Shown here: positions 28,811 to 38,854 of the stretch, piece by piece
How positions within the stretch are numbered: the stretch's first letter is position 1
How the letters are laid out: every line of letters begins with the position of its first letter
Assembly: GCA_902521325.1 (NCBI GenBank)
Contig: CABYRE010000005.1
Coordinates: forward strand, 1 to 64,000
DNA length: 64,000 nucleotides
Direction: 5' to 3'
DNA from: an uncultured Alphaproteobacteria bacterium
GTDB lineage: Bacteria; Pseudomonadota; Alphaproteobacteria; HIMB59; GCA-002718135
Translations under genes and position numbers: made by a program
Notes under the pieces: generated by a model
What the model was told of the DNA's origin: nothing
What the model saw: only the letters and a program-made list of their open reading frames with translations
The model's database searches: none

Positions 28811-29731
28811 TTATAATTTATATTTTTTCTTTAATTCTAGCAAATCTATTAAGAAATTATCTCTTATGTTACTTAAATCTTTTATAGAATGATTATTTGA
28901 TTGTTTTTTTGTTCCTTTGATGATTTTTTCTTTAAGTTTTTTTGATAATTTTGGAGACTTGAGTTTAGTCCATGGAAGTTTCAATGCTGGTCCAAATTGA
29001 TCTAACATGTGTTTCATACCCATTTCTCCTCCAGCTAGATGAAATGTAAGAAAAGTTCCCATTAGAGCCCACCTCATACCAGGACCATAAGTAATCGCTT
29101 CATCTAAATCTTTTGTTGAAGCAAATCCATCATTTACAATATGTAATCCCTCTCTCCATAAAGCTTCTTGTAATCTATCAGATAAAAAGCCTGGCAATTC
29201 TTTTTCTACCAATAATGTTTTCATTTTAATTTTTTGATAAAATTTTTTTGCTTTATTAAGATATAAATTTGTAGTTTTTTTCCCTTTTACAATTTCAACC
29301 AATGGGAGAATATATACAGGGTTAAAGGGGTGCGCTATGATTAATCTTTTTGGATTAATACATTTCGATTGTAAATCTGATGGAAGTAAACCAGATGAAC
29401 TTGAAGCAATTATTGAATTTGATGGTGAATATTTACTTATATTTTTTATAACCTCTTTTTTTAAAGATAGTCGTTCAGGTACATTTTCCTGAATTAAATC
29501 TACATTTTTCACTGCTTCCTCAATATTGTCTACGATTTCCAAATTTTTGAAATTGATTTTTGTATTATATAATTTTTTTATAATTAAGTTTGTTCTTGTT
29601 ATTTCATCTTTCAGAAAATTTATTTGTTGAGAATTTTTATCAAATGTTTTGACTTTTATACCATTAGCTAGAAATCTAAGTATCCAGCCAGTACCAATTA
29701 CACCAGTTCCAATGACAGCAATATTTTTCAA
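28811..29731 (-). CDS. 3-hydroxyacyl-CoA dehydrogenase family protein, L-carnitine dehydrogenase-like
   Basis: AVIGTGVIGTGWILRFLANG; VPERLSLKKEVI; HPFNPVYILPLVEIVKGKKT; GPGMRWALMGTFLTFHLAGGEMGM. Confidence 0.82.
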   Translation of the reverse strand: MKNIAVIGTGVIGTGWILRFLANGIKVKTFDKNSQQINFLKDEITRTNLIIKKLYNTKINFKNLEIVDNIEEAVKNVDLIQENVPERLSLKKEVIKNISKYSPSNSIIASSSSGLLPSDLQSKCINPKRLIIAHPFNPVYILPLVEIVKGKKTTNLYLNKAKKFYQKIKMKTLLVEKELPGFLSDRLQEALWREGLHIVNDGFASTKDLDEAITYGPGMRWALMGTFLTFHLAGGEMGMKHMLDQFGPALKLPWTKLKSPKLSKKLKEKIIKGTKKQSNNHSIKDLSNIRDNFLIDLLELKKKYKL

Positions 29732-29732
29732 A

Positions 29733-30623
29733 TTAAAAATGTTTTTTTAGTTTTAATTTCTCTCTTGTCTGTTGTGGTGATAAAATAGAAGCTCCCATAT
29801 CTTCAACAATGCATCTTGCCTTTTCAACTAACTGAGCATTTGATGCAAAAACTCCTTTTTTTAAATAAAGATTATCTTCCAGTCCAACACGAACATTTCC
29901 TCCTAAAATAACCGCTTGTGCAGCCATTGGCATTTGAGATCTTCCTATTCCAAATCCAGACCAAAAACCTTCACTAGGTACCATTTCAGCCATCGCTTTC
30001 ATTGCACTTGTTGTTGCTGGTGATCCCCAAGGTATACCAAGGCATATTTGATAAAAAGGAGGGCCATCAATTAAACCTTCTTTATAAAGTTGGTTAGCAA
30101 ACCATAAATGACCCATTTCAAAAGCTTCCATTTCCGGTTTCACTCCAAGCCCCTGCATTTTTTTTGCCGCAGCTCTTAGTTGTATCGGTGTATGAATAAA
30201 TGTCATGTTTGAGTCACCAAAATTTAGTGATCCGCAATCTAAAGTACAAATTTCAGGTAATAACTCTTCAACATGTTCTAATCTGCTTAATGCATCGATC
30301 ATATCTGTATTTGCTCCCACCGGATTTAAAGGATCTTTTCCAGTCCCAACTTCAAAATCACCACCCATACCTGTTGTAAAATTTAAAACTACATCAGTTT
30401 CAGAAGAACGAATTCTATCTGCTACTTCTTTATAATAACTTAAATTTCTAGAAGGTTTGCCATCAGGCTCCCTTACATGTATATGCGCTATTGCTGCACC
30501 TGCTTTAGCTGCTTCAATTGAAGCATCAGCAATTTGTTTTGGTGTTATAGGTAATTCAGGATGTTTACCTGCTGTATCACCAGATCCTGTTACAGCACAT
30601 GAAATTATCACTTCATTATTCAT
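29733..30623 (-). CDS. BKACE family (beta-keto acid cleavage enzyme, DUF849)
   Basis: [67 protein letters not shown]. Confidence 0.93.
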   Translation of the reverse strand: MNNEVIISCAVTGSGDTAGKHPELPITPKQIADASIEAAKAGAAIAHIHVREPDGKPSRNLSYYKEVADRIRSSETDVVLNFTTGMGGDFEVGTGKDPLNPVGANTDMIDALSRLEHVEELLPEICTLDCGSLNFGDSNMTFIHTPIQLRAAAKKMQGLGVKPEMEAFEMGHLWFANQLYKEGLIDGPPFYQICLGIPWGSPATTSAMKAMAEMVPSEGFWSGFGIGRSQMPMAAQAVILGGNVRVGLEDNLYLKKGVFASNAQLVEKARCIVEDMGASILSPQQTREKLKLKKHF

Positions 30624-30665
30624 TATTTTAAACTACTATATTTTTTAAATTAATAAAGAAAAACA

Positions 30666-31133
30666 ATGAAGATATATTTAAATTCAGGAAGAGTTAAAAA
30701 GGAATGGACTGATTACAATGGTCATATGAATTTGGCATTTTATATTCATCTTTTTGATACCGGATGGGAAGTTCTTTTACAAAAATTTAATATGGGTGAA
30801 ACTTCTGCAAAAACAGAGAAGAAAACCACATTTGCAGTAGAGTCACACACAACTTATGACAAAGAAGTGAAAGAGGGTGATGAAGTAGATATTAATTTGT
30901 TATTTCTTGATAGGGATAAAAAAAGATTAATTTATAAATTAGAAATGACACATAAGCTTGAAGGTTATAGAGCAGCAACAACAGAGGTTTGTTCTTTATA
31001 TGTTGATTTAAATATTAGAAAAGTTTCTGAATTAGAATTAGAAAAACAAAAAAATATAGACAAATTTATTCAAGAAAATAAAAATAACTTTGATGCAGGT
31101 AACCTTACACTAATCAATAAGCTAAAAAAATAA
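30666..31133 (+). CDS. Thioesterase (4HBT-type), betainyl-CoA thioesterase candidate
   Basis: VKKEWTDYNGHMNLAFYIHLFDTGWE hot-dog thioesterase motif; beside carnitine dehydrogenase-like and BKACE genes. Confidence 0.82.
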   Translation: MKIYLNSGRVKKEWTDYNGHMNLAFYIHLFDTGWEVLLQKFNMGETSAKTEKKTTFAVESHTTYDKEVKEGDEVDINLLFLDRDKKRLIYKLEMTHKLEGYRAATTEVCSLYVDLNIRKVSELELEKQKNIDKFIQENKNNFDAGNLTLINKLKK

Positions 31134-31697
31134 TTATAAATTTCTATAAGGTGTTCTATTAAATATTCTTTGAACCATTGGAACAAAATCTTTTAAGGGA
31201 ATTGTATCATAATTTGGATCAAATGATGCTTGATCCCATCTTTCACAAAAATCTATAGTGTCTTTAAAGAATTCATGACCTTTGAATTTATCTCTTAGAT
31301 TGCTATCTTTTCCATAATAATGATTATAGTAGTAGGCTTGAAACAAACCGTGTTGTTCTACAATCCATCTTGTTTTTTCAGACACAAACGGTTTTAATAC
31401 TGCAGCGGCAAGTTCAGAATGATTAAGAGGTGCAATTTCATCACCTATATCATGCAATAAAGAGGCTACCACCATTTCTTCAGAAGCTTGTTCACGTAAC
31501 GCCCTTGATGCAGTTTGAAGAGAGTGTTCTAATCGAGATACCTTATAGCCACCTAAAGAATTGTCTAAACTTTCTAGCACTCTTACTATTCTATCAGCTG
31601 TACCTTCAATAAATTTATCTTCAAAATTAGCAAGAAGTTCATAATCCTCTTTATCGCCATGTTTCATTTCAGTGAATTTTACTTCATCTTTAGACAT
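31134..31697 (-). CDS. HD-domain protein, possible HD mixed-valence diiron oxygenase (PhnZ/TmpB-type)
   Basis: LEHSLQTA...LLHDIGD...NHSELAA...VEQHG...RWDQASF gives H..HD..H..H..D ligand order; start trimmed to MSKDEVKF. Confidence 0.75.
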   Translation of the reverse strand: MSKDEVKFTEMKHGDKEDYELLANFEDKFIEGTADRIVRVLESLDNSLGGYKVSRLEHSLQTASRALREQASEEMVVASLLHDIGDEIAPLNHSELAAAVLKPFVSEKTRWIVEQHGLFQAYYYNHYYGKDSNLRDKFKGHEFFKDTIDFCERWDQASFDPNYDTIPLKDFVPMVQRIFNRTPYRNL

Positions 31698-31725
31698 GAA
31701 ATAATTATACATATTTTTAAATTTT

Positions 31726-32709
31726 ATGAAACTAATTCCTGAATGGTATGAACACCAATATTGTTTGATTGCTTGGCCGTGTAATAAAGATCTTTATGGT
31801 AAAATTATTAATAAGGCCAGAGATGAAGTTACAAATGTAATTAATGAAATTGCAAAAACTGAGCGTGTTATTGTATTGTCAAATAAAGAAGACATTAATG
31901 AAATTGAAAATAAAACTGATCATAAAAATATAGACATTGTAGAATGTAAATTAGATGATTCTTGGATGCGAGATATTGCACCGATTTTTTATAACGAAGA
32001 TGAAAAATTAAAATCAATTAGTTTTGAATTTAATGGTTATGGAAAGTATCCAGATTATTTAAATGATAATAAAATATCAAAATTTATTTCAAATTATTTG
32101 AATATCCCAACAAAAATTTCTGATTTAGTCATTGAAGGAGGAGCCATAACTTATGATGATAAAAAAAATTTATTTAGCACTAAAAATGTAATATTTAATA
32201 AAAATAGAAAACAAAAACATAATAGTGAATATATTATTAAAGAATTAAAGCTCTTGTTTGACTTAAATTATATTTTTTTATTTGAAAATGGGCTAATGGA
32301 GGATGATACAGATGGTCATGTAGATAATTTATTATGCCCGATAGGAAAAAATAAATATTTAATTGCTACAACTCACAAATTAGATCCTAATTATGAAATA
32401 TTAGAAAAAAACAAAGCCGATCTTATTAAATTTTTTATAGATACTAATCAGACATTTGATTTAATTGAAGTTCCTTTACCTACAAGAAAAAAGATTAATA
32501 ATAAGAATATTATTAGCTCATATATAAATTTCTATTTCAGTAAAAATAAAATTATCTTACCTAAATTCAATGTTAAGGAAGACAATGAGGTAAAATTAAT
32601 TTTTGAAAAGTTATTTCCAAATCGAGAAATTATAATGTTGGAAACAGAAAATATAAATTATGGTGGAGGAAATATTCATTGTATAACAATGAATGTGCCA
32701 AAAATATGA
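31726..32709 (+). CDS. aguA: Agmatine deiminase
   Basis: PEWYEHQYCLIAWPCNKDLYG; DDSWMRDIAPIFY; DDTDGHVDNLLC; NYGGGNIHCITMNVP. Confidence 0.93.
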   Translation: MKLIPEWYEHQYCLIAWPCNKDLYGKIINKARDEVTNVINEIAKTERVIVLSNKEDINEIENKTDHKNIDIVECKLDDSWMRDIAPIFYNEDEKLKSISFEFNGYGKYPDYLNDNKISKFISNYLNIPTKISDLVIEGGAITYDDKKNLFSTKNVIFNKNRKQKHNSEYIIKELKLLFDLNYIFLFENGLMEDDTDGHVDNLLCPIGKNKYLIATTHKLDPNYEILEKNKADLIKFFIDTNQTFDLIEVPLPTRKKINNKNIISSYINFYFSKNKIILPKFNVKEDNEVKLIFEKLFPNREIIMLETENINYGGGNIHCITMNVPKI

Positions 32710-33563
32710 AAGTAAAAGTAGCAACATCACAATTTAAGGCTCTTAAAGGAGACTTTGATGCTAATTTAAATAAAGCAATTAGTTTAGTTGAAAAAGCTTC
32801 AAATGAAAATGTTGATATTTTACTTCTGCAAGAATTATTTCAAGATTATTATTTTTGTTCAACAAAAAATGATCAATTTTTTGATCTTGCTATTGATTTT
32901 CCTTCCCATCCAATGTTCGAAAAATTATCTAATATTTGTAAAGATAAAAAAATTTCATTACCAATTAGTTTTTTTCAAAAAAAAGAAAATAAGTTTTTTA
33001 ACTCTCTAGTTATGATTGATTCTTCCGGTAAATTAAGTGAAGTCTACAATAAATCTCACATCCCTGAAGGGCCTGGATATAATGAGAAGTATTATTTTGA
33101 AAAAGGCAACACAGGTTTTATGGTTTTTGACACCCCTCTAGCAAAAGTTGGCTGTGCAATTTGTTGGGATCAGTGGTTTCCTGAATGTGCAAGAATATTA
33201 ACGTTGAAAGGTGCAGATTTAATTTTATATCCATCAGCAATTGGCTCTGAGCCGCACATGCCTGAATTAAATTCAAAGGATCATTGGATTAATACAATGG
33301 TAGGACATGCTGCTGCAAATCAAATCCCTATAATAACCTCGAATAGAATAGGGAAGGAGGTCGAAGCTGATATTGAATTAAATTTTTATGGTAATTCTTT
33401 TATATTGGATCATCTTGGAAATGTAATAAATCGTATGAATGATAAGGATGAGGGATTAATAACTGCGACTTTAGATTTATTAATTTCAAGAGAATATAGA
33501 AAATTATGGGGTAACTTTAGAGACAGAAGACCCGATCTATATAAAAAAATTCTCGATTTTTAA
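32706..33563 (+). CDS. aguB: N-carbamoylputrescine amidase
   Basis: Nitrilase family: LLLQELFQDYYFCST; YNKSHIPEGPGYNEKYYFEKGNTGF; GCAICWDQWFPECAR; ATGA overlap with aguA. Confidence 0.93.
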   Translation: MKVKVATSQFKALKGDFDANLNKAISLVEKASNENVDILLLQELFQDYYFCSTKNDQFFDLAIDFPSHPMFEKLSNICKDKKISLPISFFQKKENKFFNSLVMIDSSGKLSEVYNKSHIPEGPGYNEKYYFEKGNTGFMVFDTPLAKVGCAICWDQWFPECARILTLKGADLILYPSAIGSEPHMPELNSKDHWINTMVGHAAANQIPIITSNRIGKEVEADIELNFYGNSFILDHLGNVINRMNDKDEGLITATLDLLISREYRKLWGNFRDRRPDLYKKILDF

Positions 33564-33603
33564 TTTATTTTATTTAATGTAATTTTTATTTAGGAGGGGA
33601 ATA

Positions 33604-34656
33604 ATGCTTAAGTATTTTATATCTCTATTAGTTTTAATTTCTTTTTCAGCTCAGGCTAAAGAAGAATTATTTATTTACAATTGGTCTGACTATATTGCCG
33701 AAGATACAATTGAAAATTTTGAAAATGAATTTGGCATTGATGTAACTTATGATGTTTTTGATTCAAACGAAGTTCTTGAAGCTAAACTTTTAGCTGGTGG
33801 GTCTGGCTATGATATTGTCGTGCCTTCTGGTTCTTTTTTAGAAAACCAAATCAAGGCTGGAGTATTCCAAAAACTTGATAAATCTAAGCTTTCAAATATT
33901 GGTAATTTAGATCCTGATGTTCTTGCAAAAATTGAAGCACACGATCCAGGTGGTCAATACTCAATAAATTATATGTATGGTACTACAGGTATTGGCTATA
34001 ATACTGATAAAGTTGATGAAAACGATATTACAAGTTGGAGTATTTTGTTTGATCCAGCTATTGCATCTAAGTATGAAGATTGTGGAATCGCAATGTTGGA
34101 TGCCCCAACAGAGGTTATGGAAATTGCTTTGAAATATGTTGGAAAAGATCCTTATACCGAGGATGAGAAAGATTATGAGGTTGCTCTCACAATGTTGCAA
34201 GAAATTAGACCTTATATAAGATATTTTGATTCATCTCAATATATCGATGATTTAGCAAATGGAGAGATCTGTTTGACTATGGGATGGTCTGGTGATGTTT
34301 TCCTAGCTGCTGATGAAGCTGCAGATGGCGTAGAAGCTTGGTACTCAATTCCATCTGAAGGAACTGTAATATGGTTTGATATGATGGCTATTCCAGCTGA
34401 TGCAAAAAATGTTGAGAATGCCCACAAATTTATAAATTATATTTTAAGACCTCAAGTTGCTGCTGATATTACAAACTACGTTTGGTATTCAAATCCAAAT
34501 AAAGCTGCCAATGAACTAGTTGATCCTGAAATTTTTGAAGATCCTGCTATTTATCCAGATGAAGCAACTTTAAGTATGCTTTTTGCTGATACTGCAGACT
34601 CTCCGAAAAAATCTAAATTATCAACTAAATATTTTAATAAATTTAAAGCAAATTAA
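33604..34656 (+). CDS. potF: Polyamine ABC transporter substrate-binding protein
   Basis: Signal peptide then ELFIYNWSDYIAEDTIENFENEFGIDVTYDVFDSNEVLEAKLLAGGSGYDIVVPSG; strong SD AGGAGGGG. Confidence 0.93.
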   Translation: MLKYFISLLVLISFSAQAKEELFIYNWSDYIAEDTIENFENEFGIDVTYDVFDSNEVLEAKLLAGGSGYDIVVPSGSFLENQIKAGVFQKLDKSKLSNIGNLDPDVLAKIEAHDPGGQYSINYMYGTTGIGYNTDKVDENDITSWSILFDPAIASKYEDCGIAMLDAPTEVMEIALKYVGKDPYTEDEKDYEVALTMLQEIRPYIRYFDSSQYIDDLANGEICLTMGWSGDVFLAADEAADGVEAWYSIPSEGTVIWFDMMAIPADAKNVENAHKFINYILRPQVAADITNYVWYSNPNKAANELVDPEIFEDPAIYPDEATLSMLFADTADSPKKSKLSTKYFNKFKAN

Positions 34657-34671
34657 AAAATATACTTCATT

Positions 34672-34701
34672 TCAGCACTAATATATTAATATTAGTGCTG
34701 A
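34672..34701 (+). terminator. 13-bp stem / 4-nt loop hairpin between potF and potG
   Basis: TCAGCACTAATAT-ATTA-ATATTAGTGCTGA; no strong U tract, ends 6 nt before potG ATG. Confidence 0.6.
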
Positions 34702-34707
34702 TTTAAG

Positions 34708-35775
34708 ATGGATAATAATTTTCTTGTAATTGAAAATATTTCTAAATCCTTTGGAGATAACAAAGTTTTAGAAAATATTAATTTAAATATTTCAAAATCT
34801 GAATTTTTTGGTCTCTTAGGATCTTCGGGTTCAGGCAAAACTACATTACTAAGAATACTAGGTGGATTTGAGAAGCCAGATACAGGACGTGTAATACTTG
34901 ACGGAATGGACATAACAAACCTTGAACCTTTTGATAGACCATTAAACTATATGTTTCAATCGTATGCTCTATTTCCTCACTTAAACGTATTTAATAATTT
35001 AGCTTTTGGAATAAAAGAAAATTTTACCCAAAAAGAAATTGAAATAAATGTAAGAAATATTGCTGAACTTTTATATATTGAACATTTGTTAAATAGAAGA
35101 ATTAAGCAACTATCAGGCGGAGAACAGCAAAGAGTTGCCCTTGGAAGGTGCTTAATAAAAAAACCTAAGTTATTATTATTAGATGAGCCTCTTGCAGCAC
35201 TAGATAAAAAACTAAGATCAAAAACACAATTAGAGTTAACAACACTCCAAAAGAAGTTAAAAATTACGTTTGTTTTTGTCACCCATGATCAGGAAGAGGC
35301 AATGTCCTTATCTGATAGAATGGCAATAATGAAGAATGGTCTTATTTTGGAATGTTCTAGCCCTGAAGAGATTTATGAAAATCCTAAAAGTCTTTATACT
35401 GCCAATTTTATAGGAATTGCAAATATAATTGAGATTTACAAGAAAGATAAAAATTTTTATTCTGATAATTTAGGTATAAATTTTAAATTAAACAAAGAAT
35501 TAAAAAATACGAAAACTAATATTTTACTAAGACCAGAGAAAATAAAAATACAATCAATCAATAATTTGAAAACAAGTTCATTTAATTCCTTTAGTGGGGA
35601 AATTTTAGAAAAATCATATTTGGGAAGCTTTACTCGTTATGAAATTAAAATTAATAATATGATAATTTCAGTTTTAGATCAGAATTTTAACTCCAACTCA
35701 AATTATAATTTCCCAAAAGGGGAAAAAGTAATTTGTAGTTGGGAAAGTGAATCAATTAAGATTTTAGAGGATTAA
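34708..35775 (+). CDS. potG: Polyamine ABC transporter ATP-binding protein
   Basis: LLGSSGSGKTTLLRILGGFEKPDTG; QLSGGEQQRVALGRCLIKKPKLLLLDEPLAALDKKLR; C-terminal TOBE-like region. Confidence 0.92.
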   Translation: MDNNFLVIENISKSFGDNKVLENINLNISKSEFFGLLGSSGSGKTTLLRILGGFEKPDTGRVILDGMDITNLEPFDRPLNYMFQSYALFPHLNVFNNLAFGIKENFTQKEIEINVRNIAELLYIEHLLNRRIKQLSGGEQQRVALGRCLIKKPKLLLLDEPLAALDKKLRSKTQLELTTLQKKLKITFVFVTHDQEEAMSLSDRMAIMKNGLILECSSPEEIYENPKSLYTANFIGIANIIEIYKKDKNFYSDNLGINFKLNKELKNTKTNILLRPEKIKIQSINNLKTSSFNSFSGEILEKSYLGSFTRYEIKINNMIISVLDQNFNSNSNYNFPKGEKVICSWESESIKILED

Positions 35776-36663
35776 TTGAAAAATAAATTATTTGAAAAAT
35801 ATTTCGTTTTTAGTCCTTACTTTTGGCTCGTTCTATTTTTTTTTATTCCATTAGCTATAATTTTTAAAATATCAATTTCGATATCAGAATGGGGAATGCC
35901 TCCTTATCAAGATATTTTTCTTTTTGATAATGGATTAAAGATAAATACTACATTTGAAAACTATGTTTATATATTTAGTGATTTTTACTACATTGGATCT
36001 TTTTTAAACTCTATGATTCTAGCTCTAATATCTACTATTTTTTGTTTACTTATTGGTTTCCCGTTAGCTTTTTATATTGCGACTTCAAATATAAGATTAA
36101 GAAATATCTTATTAGTTTTAGTAGTTATTCCATTTTGGTCATCATTTTTATTAAGAGTATATGCATGGAAAATAATTTTACAGAATAATGGAATTTTAAA
36201 TGTAATACTTCTAAACCTAGGCATAACATCTGAGCCACTTCAATTATTATACAATCAATATGCTGTCATCATGGGAATTGTATACACTTACTTACCTTTG
36301 ATGATTTTACCACTCTACGGGTACTTAAATAAATTTGATTTAAATTTAATTGAAGCGTCAAAAGATTTAGGACTAAATCGTTTTAAAACCTTTTTTAAAG
36401 TTATACTTCCTTTGTCTGTTCCAGGAATTGTTGCTGGATCTTTATTAGTTTTCATACCTGTTGTTGGAGAATTTATTATACCTGAAATGTTAGGCGGTAG
36501 TGATAGATTGTATTATGGAAAGATATTATGGGAGGAATTCTTTGTTAATAGAAATTGGCCGGGTGCTAGTGCTTTAGCTTTTAGTGGAATTATAATTTTG
36601 GTTTTACCAATTGTTATTTTTCAAATACTTTATTCTCGTTGGAGTCAAAAAAATGAAATCTAG
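35776..36663 (+). CDS. potH: Polyamine ABC transporter permease
   Basis: TTG start; EASKDLGLNRFKTFFKVILPLSVPGIVAGSLLVFIPVVGEFIIPEMLGG. Confidence 0.92.
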   Translation: MKNKLFEKYFVFSPYFWLVLFFFIPLAIIFKISISISEWGMPPYQDIFLFDNGLKINTTFENYVYIFSDFYYIGSFLNSMILALISTIFCLLIGFPLAFYIATSNIRLRNILLVLVVIPFWSSFLLRVYAWKIILQNNGILNVILLNLGITSEPLQLLYNQYAVIMGIVYTYLPLMILPLYGYLNKFDLNLIEASKDLGLNRFKTFFKVILPLSVPGIVAGSLLVFIPVVGEFIIPEMLGGSDRLYYGKILWEEFFVNRNWPGASALAFSGIIILVLPIVIFQILYSRWSQKNEI

Positions 36664-37447
36664 TTTAATTAAAAGTACAGTTATTTTTTTAGGTTTATTT
36701 TTTTTATATTTCCCAATTTTAGTTTTAATTTTTTACTCATTTAACGAAAATAAGAGAGTAATGGTTTGGAAAGGATTTTCTTTAAGATGGTACAATGAAT
36801 TATTTACTAATGAACAAATAATTGAGTCATTTATTATTAGTATTAAAATTGCAGCTTTTTCTGCAACGTTTGCTACAATTTTAGGAGTTATGATTGGATA
36901 TTCACTTGTAAGAATAAGAAAAATTCCTTTTAGATCATTTTATATTTTTCTTTCTTCAACACCTTTGGTTTTACCAGAATTAATTTTAGGTCTTTCAATG
37001 TTACTTTTTTTTATAAGCTTAAATAATGTAATTGGATTTCCATCATCTAGAGGACAATTAACTATTTTTATATCTCACGTTACTTTTTGTATTGCATTTG
37101 TGGCAATTATTATTCAAGCCAGATTAACTGACTTTAACAAAAATATTGAGGAAGCTGCTATGGATCTAGGCTATAATTATACCAAGGTGCTCTATAAGAT
37201 AACTTTACCAATAATTTTGCCTTCTATTATTGCTGGTTGGTTACTAGCTTTTACAATTTCTTTAGATGATCTAGTAGTTGCGAGTTTTACTACTGGTCCT
37301 GGAGCTAACACATTGCCAATTGTAGTTTTTTCTAAAGTCAGATTAGGATTGAGTCCTGAAGTGAACGCATTATCAGCAATTTTAATGTTTGCTTTGATAA
37401 TAATTGGTTTATTTTATTTTTATTTTAATAAAAAATTTAAACATTAA
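36653..37447 (+). CDS. potI: Polyamine ABC transporter permease
   Basis: EEAAMDLGYNYTKVLYKITLPIILPSIIAGWLLAFTISLDDLVVASFTTGPGANTLPIVVFS; start trimmed to MKSSLIKS. Confidence 0.92.
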   Translation: MKSSLIKSTVIFLGLFFLYFPILVLIFYSFNENKRVMVWKGFSLRWYNELFTNEQIIESFIISIKIAAFSATFATILGVMIGYSLVRIRKIPFRSFYIFLSSTPLVLPELILGLSMLLFFISLNNVIGFPSSRGQLTIFISHVTFCIAFVAIIIQARLTDFNKNIEEAAMDLGYNYTKVLYKITLPIILPSIIAGWLLAFTISLDDLVVASFTTGPGANTLPIVVFSKVRLGLSPEVNALSAILMFALIIIGLFYFYFNKKFKH

Positions 37448-38804
37448 GTAATAAATATTCTCGCTCCCAAGAACTTATTACTGATAAATAAGCTTGATAC
37501 TCAACTCTTCTTATCGCAGCAATCGACCTTACAAATTTTTCATTAAATATTGATTTTATATCTTCATCATTTTCAAAGAGACTTAACGATTCATCCATAT
37601 TTTTAGGTAGATTAGAATTTTTATCTTTAAATGCACTATCTTTGGTTTCTGGATTTGGTTTTAAATTGTTTTTCATTCCTAAATATCCTGAAGCTAAATT
37701 AGCTGCAAAAACTAGATATGGATTTGTATCAGATCCAGGAATTCTATTTTCAATACGCATATTCCTCTCTTCAATTGATGGAATTCTAAATCCACAACTT
37801 CTATTACCTATACCCCATTTAACATTTTTAGGAGCACCCCAAGTTGCAAACAACCGTCTAAATGAATTTATATTTGGAGCGTATATTGGCATTAATAATG
37901 GAGTATATTTTTCCAAACCACCTAAATAGTTTTTCATTTTTTTTGAAATTTTAGATGATTGATTAAAAAAAATATTTTTATTTTTTTCATTATATATCGA
38001 TTGATGTATGTGCATTGCGCTACCAGGTTGGTTCTCCATTGGTTTTGCCATAAATGTTGCATGAAGTTTGTGTTTTAAAGCCGACTGTCTTAGAGTTCGT
38101 TTAAATAAAAATACCTGATCCGCTAGATCTAAAGGATCACCATGCTGAAAATTAATTTCCATCTGAGCTGAGCCAGACTCATGATTAATAGTATCAATTT
38201 CAATATTTTGAGCTTCACAATAATTATATACATCCTCAAAAAGATGATCAAATTCGTTCACAGCATCTATACCCAAGGCTTGCTTACCTGTTTCTTGTCT
38301 ACCTGATTGACCTACTGGCACTTCAAGAGGGTAGTCTGAGTCAGCATTAGGTTTCACTAAATAAAATTCTAACTCTGGCGAAACAATTGGAGTTAATTTA
38401 TCTTTTTTATAAAGTTTAAGAATATTTTTTAGAGCATTCCTGCTAGAATTTATAACATCATCACCGTTAAGATTTATTGCATCACAGATAATTTGTGCAG
38501 TAGGGTCGTCGTACCATGGCACTACTCTCATTGTATCAAAATCTGGTTTTAAAATTACATCAATATCAGTTGGATTGTAAACACTTCTTGGTAAAGCACC
38601 AGCCGAGTCCTCAGTTGCATAATCTCCTGATATTGTTTGAATAAAAGTTGACTGTGGTAATCTGTGACTTTCATCTTCCAGTCCTTTTAAAAATTTATTT
38701 GTTGGTAAAATTTTTCCCCTTGCTATACCTCCAAGATCTGGAACTAAACATTCAACTTCTGTAATAGAGTTTTCGTGAAACCAATTCTGAAATTTTTCAA
38801 TCAT
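37437..38804 (-). CDS. puuA: Glutamine synthetase family protein, gamma-glutamylputrescine synthetase-like
   Basis: VSPELEFYLVKP; HHE-like INHESGSAQMEINFQHGDPL; RIENRIPGSDTNPYLVFAANLA; next to polyamine genes. Confidence 0.8.
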   Translation of the reverse strand: MIEKFQNWFHENSITEVECLVPDLGGIARGKILPTNKFLKGLEDESHRLPQSTFIQTISGDYATEDSAGALPRSVYNPTDIDVILKPDFDTMRVVPWYDDPTAQIICDAINLNGDDVINSSRNALKNILKLYKKDKLTPIVSPELEFYLVKPNADSDYPLEVPVGQSGRQETGKQALGIDAVNEFDHLFEDVYNYCEAQNIEIDTINHESGSAQMEINFQHGDPLDLADQVFLFKRTLRQSALKHKLHATFMAKPMENQPGSAMHIHQSIYNEKNKNIFFNQSSKISKKMKNYLGGLEKYTPLLMPIYAPNINSFRRLFATWGAPKNVKWGIGNRSCGFRIPSIEERNMRIENRIPGSDTNPYLVFAANLASGYLGMKNNLKPNPETKDSAFKDKNSNLPKNMDESLSLFENDEDIKSIFNEKFVRSIAAIRRVEYQAYLSVISSWEREYLLLNV

Positions 38805-38854
38805 ATTGAGACTGTTTGTTTACTAATTATTGTTAAACCATTAAAGATAAGTAA

